From Dendrophyllia cribrosa (taxonomy: Eukaryota; Cnidaria; Anthozoa; Scleractinia; Dendrophylliidae), in the NCBI GenBank assembly GCA_024195265.1, contig JAJLRJ010000002.1:51439043-51503042 (forward strand): a stretch of 64,000 nt of DNA. Direction: 5' to 3'. Position 1 is the stretch's first letter. Each line of letters starts with the position of its first letter. The position numbers were made by a program, and so were the translations under genes. Below, piece after piece: positions 22,319 to 34,200 of the stretch. A model generated the notes under the pieces. It was not told where the DNA came from, did no database searches, and saw nothing but the letters and a program-made list of their open reading frames with translations.

Positions 22319-24840
22319 AAATGCTCGCAAAACCTGCGCAATTCCCGAGACGGTTTTGTGTCAATCCCCTTCGACAGGAATTTCAAGGCACTGGAATTAT
22401 TTTTGCAGCAATTATTGCTGCTATGCAGAGCTTTCAATTGGGATTTTAAGCCACTCCGCATCTGTACTGAGGCGAAACTGACGACCAGTTTTGTTTGTGA
22501 ATACGAAATGAGTAAGTGTGGCAATATTATAAGAATTCGCATCCTTATAAGGAGGCGTAGCATATTTCAGTTTCGTAGACGGTCGATGCCATTTAAAAGG
22601 TGTTTCGATACAGTTTTCTGGAAACAATACCTAGTACATTTTTCAACAGTCTTTAAAGCAGTGTTCTCCAAGTCAGATCAACGTGAAATTTTTACAACTA
22701 ACTGGTTTTGAATTGAGGTTTGGCATGATGTATTTTCTAGTAAAATCGATATTACCATGACGACGACAAACAAGAAACTTCAAAATCAGTAAAAGTGAAA
22801 TTTTGCGCGTTTAAAATTTCGCATTGAAGATCCCACATAGATATCTGAAAATATGGTATAAGACTGAAAAAATGTATGTTTGTTTTCAAATAAATCGCAA
22901 TACCATTTCAAACCTTACTCTTGGTATAGTGGTAACTAGAAATTCGTGTATCGCAGAACCTCGGGAAGCTCGGGGAAGGATGCACTGCAAACTTTTAACG
23001 ACGTGGGAGGGAGAGATGGAATTTCTGGTTTTACTGGAAAGGTTAATTGGGTTGCTTGCTGGCAATAGCCTCAAAATTGAAAGTTGAGACATTTTTGTTC
23101 CTATACTTTGTGCCCTGTCTTCCTAAAATAAAATAAATGGGAGCTGGTACCGGTCAGTTTTGGGTTTTGAGCTGTGGGTCGCTGTAACTGCTATTGAGAT
23201 CACAGGAGTTTACTGCTGCTGAAAAGTGATGTTGTCCAAAAAATAACAACTCAATGGTGAAAGTGGCATGAGATTCTCCCAGCAGTAACAATACTATATT
23301 TTGGATACAGGACATGCGAATTACAAAATTGATTACAAAACTTGAATATTCAAGAGGAAGCAACAGATTCTCTGCAAATATCTTAAGCAGTAGACACCAG
23401 GATGGAGAATTCGTAGGTTAAGAGAAGAACTTAGGCCTTCATGACCAGTTAGCCTCTTTAAAAATCTCGAAATCAAAATTAATTTGTTGATGTACATTTT
23501 CCTTACTGGTGTCAATACACTTCACATAGCCATATAACTACAGTGAATCTGTATTCAGTTTCCACAGACAACTCATGTTGAAGGTGATCAGGTTCGCAAT
23601 TTGCATAATCTATGTACTTGCACGTACACTGATATTGTGAGGAGATTTAAGATACTGATCACCGTTCCAATAATAAATGTGAAGCAGTAATGTTGATGTG
23701 TCATGTGTTTACCTACATGTATACAGTTGCTACACGTTAGCTGGTCATGATTGCTAACAGAAAATTGTTTTTTGCTAACAAAATGTTCTTATCCAAATTG
23801 TAAACAGAAATTCTCCTTACTAAACTATTCGAATGTTATTTCTTATTGAACTATTTTATGAAGAATGCTGTAAACTCAAGATACCGTATACGTATACAAA
23901 GCACATTTCACTCACTGTTTATTCACAAACAATGCTACATCATGTAAATGTTGTATATTTGGGAAATAATTTCCACCTGTGTGATCTGTAGTTTTGATCT
24001 TTTATCGATAGTTTTGATCATTTAAAAAGTTCCTTAGTGACTTTAGTGAGAATATCAATAAACATCAATTTACAGTGTGTACGAAGAGAATTATTTTTCA
24101 GTGTTTGAGTATCCTCTCAGTACGTAGTTTAGCTACTTAAAATCTTTTCTTTTTTTTTTTGCAAAAGCCGGTGATCTGAGCTACATTTCTTAATCGCTCT
24201 TCTTCTCTGAGCCTTTCCTGTAATCAGTGTTTGCTTTTCCCTACCGTATGAAAATATTCGTCACGAGTATTTAGCTGATCTTGTAATTCTTGCCGCCTCT
24301 CGTTGCGTCTTGTCCCACACTTCCAGTCGGTGGGAGAAGGTGAGGCTTCTACCTCGGATATTATTGGGCATGGTGTGCCGCCCGCTAAGGTCCAAAGACC
24401 TTTTTTCGCATTCAATGACACCCCTTGATTGCCAATTAAGCCATCAGCCAAAACTGAACTCTCAAAGAAATATCATGCCTTGTTTTACTCCAAGGTAAAA
24501 GTAAAATGAGGTACTTTCGAAAGCACCTTTCAACCCAATGAACGATTGGCAAAAGTTTACTCTTCAAAAGCAAAGATGTTATCAAGATGTCATTTAATGG
24601 AAGCTTCGAGATCGAGATCATGCAACCACCAACAAAGACCCGTGAATCGAAACCTTTGTAATCGGCTGCAATGTAACTACTGACAAAGGATTCGGGGAAT
24701 CCCCGTATAACTTACCTCAGTTGCTAAACGGAAACAGTAAAGTGAATTTGATAAACACGACGACGTTGACAGAAATATTAGCAAGATAAATTTAATAGTG
24801 ATAGCAACAAATTTATTTCTCCAATGGTAAGAAAAAATAA
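22319..24840. other. Spacer upstream of gene B, no gene recognised
   Basis: ORFs up to about 117 codons occur on both strands without recognisable domains. A block at about 22,932-22,980 (ACTAGAAAT, GCAGAACCTCG, GAAGCTCGG) recurs at about 49,190-49,240 and probably marks a shared repeat family. Confidence 0.4.
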
Positions 24841-24860
24841 CCTGTAAAAAGATTCACAGT

Positions 24861-24932
24861 TTTCATTTTCAGTTCATTTATTGTGCAACAATTTCTCGGA
24901 ACTTCCGAAAACATTGACGACATTTCTCGGAA
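24861..24932 (+). promoter_or_regulatory. Putative IRF-like and STAT-like motif cluster upstream of gene B
   Basis: TTTCATTTTC at 24,861-24,870 reads GAAAATGAAA on the minus strand, matching the IRF core GAAANNGAAA. Two identical TTCTCGGAA sequences (24,893-24,901 and 24,924-24,932) match the STAT site TTCNNNGAA. All lie 170-245 bp before the start codon of a gene whose vertebrate relatives are interferon-induced. The transcription start is unknown and the matches are short. Confidence 0.4.
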
Positions 24933-25102
24933 AAATAGAAGCAGCAGAAACATGCATTAGCCAATAAACGATTACTTTTAGTCTAATTAACCAATCCGAA
25001 GCCAGTAAAGCAGACACTGAAAGCCCCTTATCAATAACAAATTTGCATTTCCGGCGTTCCACACCGCGGAGGCAGGAATCTGAAATCCAACTGGAAAACA
25101 GC

Positions 25103-25268
25103 ATGGAAAGTTCGCGGATTTTGGTCATTGGATTGCCAGAAGGAACAACCGAAACGGATCTCAGAGTATACTTTCAATCTATAAAAGATTCTGGAGGTGG
25201 CGACGTCAGAGGTATGGATATCGACATCGACGGTAGGCAAGCATTTGTCACTTTCAAAAATGCTCAAG
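25103..25268 (+). CDS. Gene B exon 1: start codon and first RRM-like domain
   Basis: MESSRILVIGLPEGTTETDL is followed by RVYFQSIKDSGGGDV and a final AFVTFKNAQ strand. This is a compact PARP14-type RRM beginning at residue 5. The donor is CAAG/GTACGT, phase 1. The reading frame is open 60 nt upstream of ATG but holds no earlier ATG. Confidence 0.85.
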
Positions 25269-28200
25269 GTACGTATTGCTTATGGTGAAGGAAAATGGAA
25301 TTCAAAACTAAATCAGTCATTAATTAATGATAATATATAAGTTCGTACTGCTATCTGTCTCTCGTAGTTCGAACACTTTGTTTAATTAACGCGATGTGTT
25401 TAAAATGGAAAAACATTTGAATTTTAATATTTTAAACAAAAAACATCGGCGGTATGTTCTTCAGTGGTCTTCAGCCGCTGCTGTTAATACGGAAGAAAAT
25501 AGTCAACTTGCAAGGAGCAGTTGTTAGGCTGGAAATTGAATCATTGCATAAATATATAGTTTTGTTTATTGGGGAGTTTATATTAAGGAAACGAGCCCAG
25601 GTTCACACTAGCTAGTTTCGGAAAATGCGGTCTGATTTTCGCCTTGGGTCAGTACTAGCAGGTTTGCGGGCCCAAATGCGTGGGAAGGGAAAACACACCG
25701 TGCGTGATCAATGATGAATTTGAAATCGAAACTGAAACTCTTTTACAAGCGGAAATGGATCAGAAAACTGCCCATTCTTCTGGAGCTTTGGAAGATTATC
25801 GACCGATTCCCTAATCAGGGGCGGATCTAGGGGGAGGGTGCAGGGGGTGCGCACCCCCCCCCCCCCCCTCCTGAGATGACCTTGTCTGCGTTGTTCGCTT
25901 TTAAAATTTGTTTACGTCACCCTTCAGTTACGTCATTCCTTAGAGGTGCACCCCCTCCTAAGAAAAATCCTGGATCCGCCCCTGCTAATTAGGAAACAAC
26001 TTGACAAAAATGGCCCTTTTTGTGAAGAAACAATTTTTTTTTATGCCAGTGACCATCTATAACTAGAAATAATCATAGATTATGGTGCGTCTCCTTATCC
26101 ACCTATATATATATATATATATATACAATTATGTATACAATGTGCCCTCCCGGTTGTTACCATAATGGCTTTATGGCAACTCCTGAACTTGGGCACAGGA
26201 TGTACGGTTACACATTGTTGGATTGCATTGTGGAGTCACGAGAGTGCTCAAACTGCAAGCAGTGAGCGAATAGCAGTGAGTGAATAGCAGTGAGTGAATA
26301 GTAGTGAGTGAATAGCAGTGAGTGTATATATATATATATACACTCAGGGATTTTAAGAGCATCGTGTCACTGTAGTATAATATGTATTTCGGCTCCCAGT
26401 TTCTGGTACAACAGCTAAATTTATTTGGCGCAATATCCGATCACCGTGCCACCATTGAGTCCCACCACCAACAGCAGTTACCTCGATAACTCAAACCTCC
26501 AAGGAAAATCAAATCGAAAATGGTTATGTTCGAGTTTTCGGGCGGTTATGAACAAATAACCGGAAATTAAGGAATTATACTGTAAATAATGTTTGTTTTA
26601 ATTTATAAATTCATAAATTATCCTTCAATCTGGTTGGCTGACCAAGAAACGATCTTTTAAACAAATCACAGCATGAAGAAACAGAATCAGTTTTATATAC
26701 TACGTTCCTGTGTAGACAATTGCTATTAACAAAAACTGTTTACACAAAGGGCGTGAAAGGACAATGTATTGTATACACTCCCTTACCAAATCAAATGTGT
26801 CATAAGTATACTTTTTGTATACCATGAGTATACACCAACTCTACTCTTGAACCAGCTGTTTAGTTTTGAGTATACTTTTTGTATACTTTTTGCAAATGGA
26901 ACCTTTGAGCATTGGGGGGGGGGGGGGGGTGCACACCCCTTGCACCCCTCCCCTAGATCCGCCCCTGTAATCCTGCTGCCAGAGATCATTAAGCATTCAG
27001 TATGAAACAAATCCTATAAAATGGCTTTGAGGCATGGTTATTTTGAAAGCTCCAAGGCCATGACAAATGTCATTTGAGAAGATAGCATTTTATTGCTTTA
27101 CTATTAACATTACATCTGTTTATGTTACATGTAGCTATCCACATAAAATATTGGTGGCCACAGATTTTTTTGACAAAAAAGGATGATGTGCATTTGGAAA
27201 TGCAGTGTAGGTTTTGTGGTTTTAGGGCTAAAATTGACTGTTTGATTGAAAATTACACAGTTAATCCCAATAGACACAGACACTGATTCATGCAAATAAA
27301 GTGTGTCTTAATTGTGTTTTAACTGATACCCACAAGTCAAAACAGAATTTGAATTAGTCTGTAACAAGCATAACATAGTAGAGTCTACATTAAGGAGGAA
27401 ACAATTTCTGACATCCAAGGCCAATAAACGCATCATGCTGAGATTTTTGCTTCATACTGCAGCTGTGTCCACTTAAAGTTAGTATCCATATTTTCATCTG
27501 GCTGAGGGGGTGGTTTGATGTTTGTTATTCTTACCGATACATATCAATAGCTAATAAGCTATAAATCTTGTGGTTTTTTTTGCAGTGACCAGAATTAGTA
27601 ATACCAATTTGGTCATTGGAGGGGGGGATTTTAGGCGTTTTATTCTGTTTTGCTCAGACTGTGCTGTCTTTGTTTTAGCAAAGCTGTTACAGTCAAACCT
27701 CTATTAGGCAGTCACTTAACAAATCCCCGGAATTAAATCGTCGCCATGTATTTACTGTAAACATGACCTCTTTTAAGCGGTCACCTCTATTAAGCGGTCA
27801 GTTGGCTATTCCCCGAGGGTGACTGCTTGATAGAGGTTTGACTGTATTTTCTAACAAAATTGTCAAAGAACCCACAAGTCCAAGCTCAAAAGGCAGCAGC
27901 CCAGACTATGAAAAGTTGGGTGCCTAGCCAACAATGTGGTGCCCACATCAGTTCCTTGGGTACCCCAGGTTACTGGGCTCCTGTTATGCATCTTGTTTAG
28001 TTTTGTTTCTTTTTTTACTTAACATTGAATTATGCAATGATCAAGCATTGCCATTTTTCTTTGTCATAAAGAGATCCAACCATAAGCAAAGCAGTTTGCA
28101 TTAAAAAACAACCAAATCACTAAAGGTATCTCATGAAGACATGCTATACAAAAGCAAAAATAATATAAATGTTTTGTAAACCTTTTTCCTGTTGAAAAAA

Positions 28201-31200
28201 GACAACTTAATGTAATTAGGAAAAATATGAGGGTGACATACAAAAAGCATGTTTATTTCCCCATTGGTTTAGTACTATGGTGTCACATTCCAGGATACCA
28301 CGATGAAGTTTTGAGACTGATGTTTTGACCTCATTTGCAGCTATACTGGGGGGGCATACAGCCTGTGAACAAGCGCCTGTTCCTAGTCAGGGTATTGGTG
28401 ACAGAGGCAGATCTAGGGGAGGGGTGCAGGAGGTGTGCACCCAACCCCCTCCCCCCCCCCCCCCCCCCCCCCCACCCTCCCACCCCCACTGAGATGACCT
28501 GCATCTTTCTAATATAACTAGTATTCTTTATTCTCCTTAGAGGTGCACCCCTCCTAAGAAAAATCGTGGATCCGCCCCTGGGTGATCAGAGCAAGTGTAG
28601 CAAGATAAACTTTAACCTGTTCATCTTCCTCTCCTCCCTGCTAATTAAGACACTAAGGACTCTGACAATGCTAGGGAGACTGTTCAGTCATCACAAAGAA
28701 TTTGTTACTTTTGTAGAAAGTTTTAGTTGAAGAATGACGGAATGGAAGTCCGGTGCTTAACCAAATTTGTAAATTGCTTCCACCCACAGATGGACCTTAT
28801 GAAGTAGGTCTTTATGATTTCCTCCTAGTTTCCAGGATCCTTCTCCTCTTTAAAAAATCAATGACTATTAAAAAGTAGGATTGGGCTCCTACTGCCAATT
28901 GAAATGAATATACTGAAGCCACTAGCAGGGTACTCAAAATTAATTTTGATCTGTGCACACACAATAATAAATACTATTCATGTGTCATTTACTTGCTTGG
29001 GGTGTAAATTCTCAAATTTTCTTAAATACTTTTACCTGTACCTTCTTTAATCAGCCAATTGTGGAAAAATATTTGAATAACCTTTGTTGAATAATCACCC
29101 CAGCAATCAAGCCTTCCCTCCTTTTCTCAACCATATAACATGTAACCCTTTAGGATGACACTGAGGTTAGGTCAGATGTGGCAAGACAAGTCATAACAAC
29201 TCGCAGACATCAGATTTTGGTAAAGTTTATGACAATATATTTAGGGCACGTTTTTAAGCAAACAATGTTTCAAACAGTTTCCCCCTCAATTAATTTGTAT
29301 CTCTTGGAGTTATAACAATAGGTACCACTGGTTATTTTCTCCTCACAGTGACTCTTCCTCACAGCTTTTATGCTTCTATAGCCTGTGTAGAAGGCATCAG
29401 AGAAAGGGTAACTGGGGAGATAGGGAAAGGACACCTGCAATAAAGACCCCCTTTTATTCATTTCTGCAGAAGTTAGTGGCTGCAAATTCTGACTGTCTAC
29501 TTTGCATTGGCGGTAAACAGTAAATTCCACATTAAGTCACCCATATGCAAAATCACGCACCAGTTTCTGAGTGGTGACTGTATCGAAAGTTGACATAATC
29601 CGATTACCAAGAAATCAGTGGGCGTAATGCAAATAGCCCGGTTCTTACAGCAGGTGTTCTTCTTTTCTCCCCCCTCCTTGTTTATGCCTGCCATGCAAGC
29701 TGTGCTTTTAAGGATGTCACCAGACAGAGGTCCCCCCCTCCCAACCCATCAATTAGCTTGGCCACAGGTGGTGGGCATTTGTACCTAGCATTAGATACAG
29801 ATGGCTTTAATGGAAAAAAAAAAAGCTGAGAGACAAATAAATGAATCCAATCAAACTTTTAAAGTTTAGAATTTACTACATGTACTTCTGGCGAAACGGA
29901 TTATATCTAAATCTGACACTGGTAAACTAACAGTTTCATACTTCATAGTATGTCTCAAGCTTCCAATTTATATATCATTTTAGCACTTTTAACTCACACT
30001 AAGAAATCAAATTGCAACCTGCCAACCATTGGTAGAAGTAGATCTAAACACTGGAAAACTTACCCGATAACACGATATGATGCCTGTGAAATTAGCTGAA
30101 GAAGACTGTGAAATTAGCTAGCTGATGTTACAGAATATGAATACTTATTCCTACGTGGAAGTTTGGAAGTTTCCAGCACAAGATTGAATATAAATGGTCA
30201 CAAATTCTGGCAGAACGAGCCTGATTGCCAGGTTGACAACAAAATAAGCAGAAATAAGCAGCAATTCTGGATTCTACCTTCCCAAGTTCGAAATCAAATC
30301 CTTCGGTGACTTATTCCTTTTTTATCCGTTTTAGCAAACAAAAGGGGAAAATGAAATACTTCTTCGTCTCCATTCATCTTGATCTCTAGAGCTGGCACAA
30401 TTTCTGAGTGTCCTACTAGTTTTTCCAAAGAATTCTGGATGACTTCGTGTTGAATAAACTCCATTTTGTCAAACCGGATGTTGAAGAACTTACGCCTGCG
30501 CAGTTTAACCGATCACAAGAATCCTGTTTTCCGGTTAACGCTTTATCCCAGAGTCCGTCGTTTCCCGTTCCGCTGGACAAGGGTAACGCGGGCTCTGGGA
30601 ACGAGATTGCTCTCCAGTGAGTTCGTTTTTTTTCAAATGCTGGAAGGAAAGTGAACCTCAGCCGCAAAAATATGGACAATCTTCTTTCTAAAGATAGGTA
30701 AGTAAAAGAATGATTCTTTGCTGAAGCTATAAACACAGTCATGCAGCTTACATAACACAATTAAGCTTTGGCTTAGACTGCTTAGATCTCTTGACTGTTT
30801 GAAAGGGTTTGAAATGAACATCGATTCATTTCAAAATTAGTCTTAAGCTTTAGTCGTTTGACACACAGTCCTTCCCAATTTTATATTTAACACAAATAAC
30901 AGTTTCACCAAAATAGACCAAAACTACATGTAGCTGCAACATTTAAATCTTAACAATTTGAAAGATCTCCACAAGCTTACATATTTCTACTCGAGGTATA
31001 TATCCTATGTACATGTACCTTAGCTACATTGAGATTTGTCTCCTGTTTTCATAATACATGAACATGTATGATCTTAATTTAGAAACTTTATACATGTATG
31101 TGCTGGATTAAAGGGGAGAGAATACAAATTAAACCAAATGTTTTGTTTTGTTATAGCTAAACCACATGGATGGCAATGAATGCTTTCAAACAGCTTGCAT

Positions 31201-34200
31201 GCATGGGCACTCTGAAGTAATCAAACCTCCACTCAAATGTCCAGTTCAGCTAAGTGTGGATTGAACAAACAATTTAGTAAAAGCTATGATTATTTTTGCA
31301 AGTATCTATTGAATAATAGGACTACTTTTGACAGTTTCTTTTCTTCATGACAATTTTAGAGTGTATAAATTCAAAGCAAATTTTCTGTTGATGTGACCAA
31401 AATTTTATATATAATGTATAATAGAAAATACTAATAAATGTATGGTGAAAGTAGCTCAATGTGTAGCATTTTCTGTATTGATGTTGTGATATATTGTGGG
31501 ATTCCAAATGGGATAGCATGCTTTGATAATTCCATGGATCCCACAACCACCGATTGAATATGGCTGCTTATGCAAACAAGGTCACTACCAAAAATATATA
31601 CAAAAAGTATACTTCTTTTGTACTAAATGTATATTTTCTCATTTGTATACAAAAAGTATACAATTTTATTGTAGCAAAAGATTTCAGGTATTGTATACTT
31701 TTTGTATACTTTATGTTGTATACTTATTGTATACTTGGGCGAAATTGTGCCTACTTCGAGTATACTTTTACTATACAAAAAGTATACTCCATGAAAATGT
31801 TGAGAAGGACAAAAACTATACAAAAACTATACTCAAGGAGTATACTTTTTGTAGAAAATAGGGTATACAAAAAGTATACTCATTTTCTGTAAGGGCTAAT
31901 AAACTCAGTGTCTGATTTACATCTGTATGTTTTGACTTTGACAGATGAGGTTCGAGTTATCGAGGTATAATTAAAAAGAAAATGAGCTAAAGGGAAAATA
32001 GATCACTTTGAGTTAGGCGGGAGGTTAGAGTTATCGAGGGTTCGAGTTACAGTTACCGGGATTCAACTGTACAATGACTCGTTTCATTTGGTATGTGCCA
32101 GTTTATTTGATTTGAATTTGTAAGCGCAGTAAGTCAAAATACGAGTCCTATGGCTCAGCACCGCAATGGGGAAGTAGTTTCAATGACCATCGAATAAAAT
32201 ACGATTCGTTTCATTTGGTTTGTGCTGCCGAGTATAATGACTCGTTTCAATTGGTTTGTTTTTCTATCCGCTATGGATCAGAGTACGATCGCTATGGCGT
32301 TGCAAATTAGCTCCATTAATAGTAAATACGTTTCTGATCAGTCAGGCTTTGGTAAATCTTACCTATACGCAATTAAACGTAAAAGCAAAGGCAGCAAAGA
32401 AGTTTCGCACTTAGGGCAAAGCTGCGTCCTTTTAAACGCGCTGGGAATGCTGGACGTTTCAACATAGCGAAGAATTGGTACCCACAAACTTTTTTTTTCG
32501 ATTCGTTCCGCTTGGTTCAAATGTCACAGGAATCCCAACACCGGAATAGGAAGCGTCTCCTTTGTCGACGCTATCAGAAACACTGGCTTTTTTATATTAC
32601 GTGATGTGACGCGAGGGAAATTCGATCGAGCCTGGTTATTTTTTTCATTTCCAAATGAACGGCCAAACGCCGTAAAATAGTCTACATGTACAAATTCTTC
32701 TCAACAACATGATTTTATTCAAATCGTTCGTTAGTTTTCGACGTTTTCTTCTAAAATCAAACTGACGCAGTTGCACCTCGGAAACTGTCTGGTGCTGCGT
32801 TCACACTGACGAAGTAAACATGTTTCATTAAAAATTCAAAGCTCTCTAACTTGGAGCAACATTCTCAAAAAAATTCAAATTAAGAAAACAGTTGTGGTTA
32901 GTGAAGAATAACATCTTGGTAGTCGTGATGTTTTACGGTAAGCCCAAATTGCCGAGATAGTTTTTGAAACAGGTTTAGTCTGACCGCGTTTCAGCGCTAG
33001 TGTGAACGCAGTATAAGATTAACCTCTTAATTAATAGGCACTGTCCCGCTGAAATAACCGCGAAATTTTGCTTTCTTAATTACCATGTTATATCGCCAAA
33101 TGTCTTTAAATATATACAACTTGCTTAATTGGATAAAAAGATCTATTCTATAGAGCAAAATAGACGCAGCAGTTTGGAAATACAGTCAACTATCTCGTAA
33201 TTGCGACCACCCTTGATGCACGACAAAGTGGTCGCTTACAAGAGTTGGTCGCTTACGGGAAAAATCAACAAAATAAACTCAAACTGAATTTATTAAAGGG
33301 GTAGTATCACGAGGTCGAAACTTGAAAACGTCGGCCCACGTTTGCAAGTTTGATTCCGCAAATTCGAAAAGGCCGTCGAGAAGTGGAGGTATTTGTTGAA
33401 TCAAAAAATCCGTTTTGATAGCCGGAAGAAAGAAAAAATAACTTTTAACAGTGATACGTCCAAAATTTCGGTGCAAGAATGGTGAACAGTGCCGCGCGTG
33501 GAACCTCGTGATACTGCCCCTTTAACGTAATTACATAAATATTTACCTTATAAGCTAAAATTAGGCAAATAGACAACGTTTTCTCTGCCTGAAACTAATT
33601 TGTTCATTTTGCAAGCAACAAAATTCGGGAAAAGTACAATACATTGTACAGTTTAAGATGTGTCACTTGTTAATCAAAATCACCTGAAATTCAATTTTAA
33701 CCGAACAAAACCTGGGAAAAAAGTCAAACATGGGGTGCATATACTCGCACTCTAGATTAGACTGTATTTACATTCACTCGGTCGCGTTCGAATGCTTCTC
33801 CACGAAGTCTAGAATGCTCAATTGCTTCTGTTTTTTAAGCCTCACGTCAACAAGAATATCAGACACTTTCGTGACTCCAAAGGACATTCCTTCGCAACTC
33901 CGATAATCGACGAACTCAGCTCAGCAATTTGACGTACGAGGTTTCAAACAGATCACTGTAACAATCCGCTTGTTTATCTAAAGATCTTATTACAGCCATC
34001 TTTTTAGTCGAGCCAAGCACGACTTTTAAATTTGTAGAAAAGTGCGCTTTTCAAGTGGTTTGTAGCCTGCGGCTAAGTGTTAGTTACATCATATCAGTTG
34101 ACATAGCAACTTCAAGCTCATGGATGAATGAAAAGAAAAAGAATAAATTAAGTAAAATGACGAAACGAAACATATCAAGTAAAAGGAACTTTAAGTATTA

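Noticed and set aside
26235..26341. CRISPR-like or satellite array
   Set aside because: Short 14-bp units without spacers in a eukaryotic context; a simple tandem repeat.
31523..31892. Tyrosine/threonine-rich ORFs
   Set aside because: Translations of GTATAC dyads and T-rich DNA.
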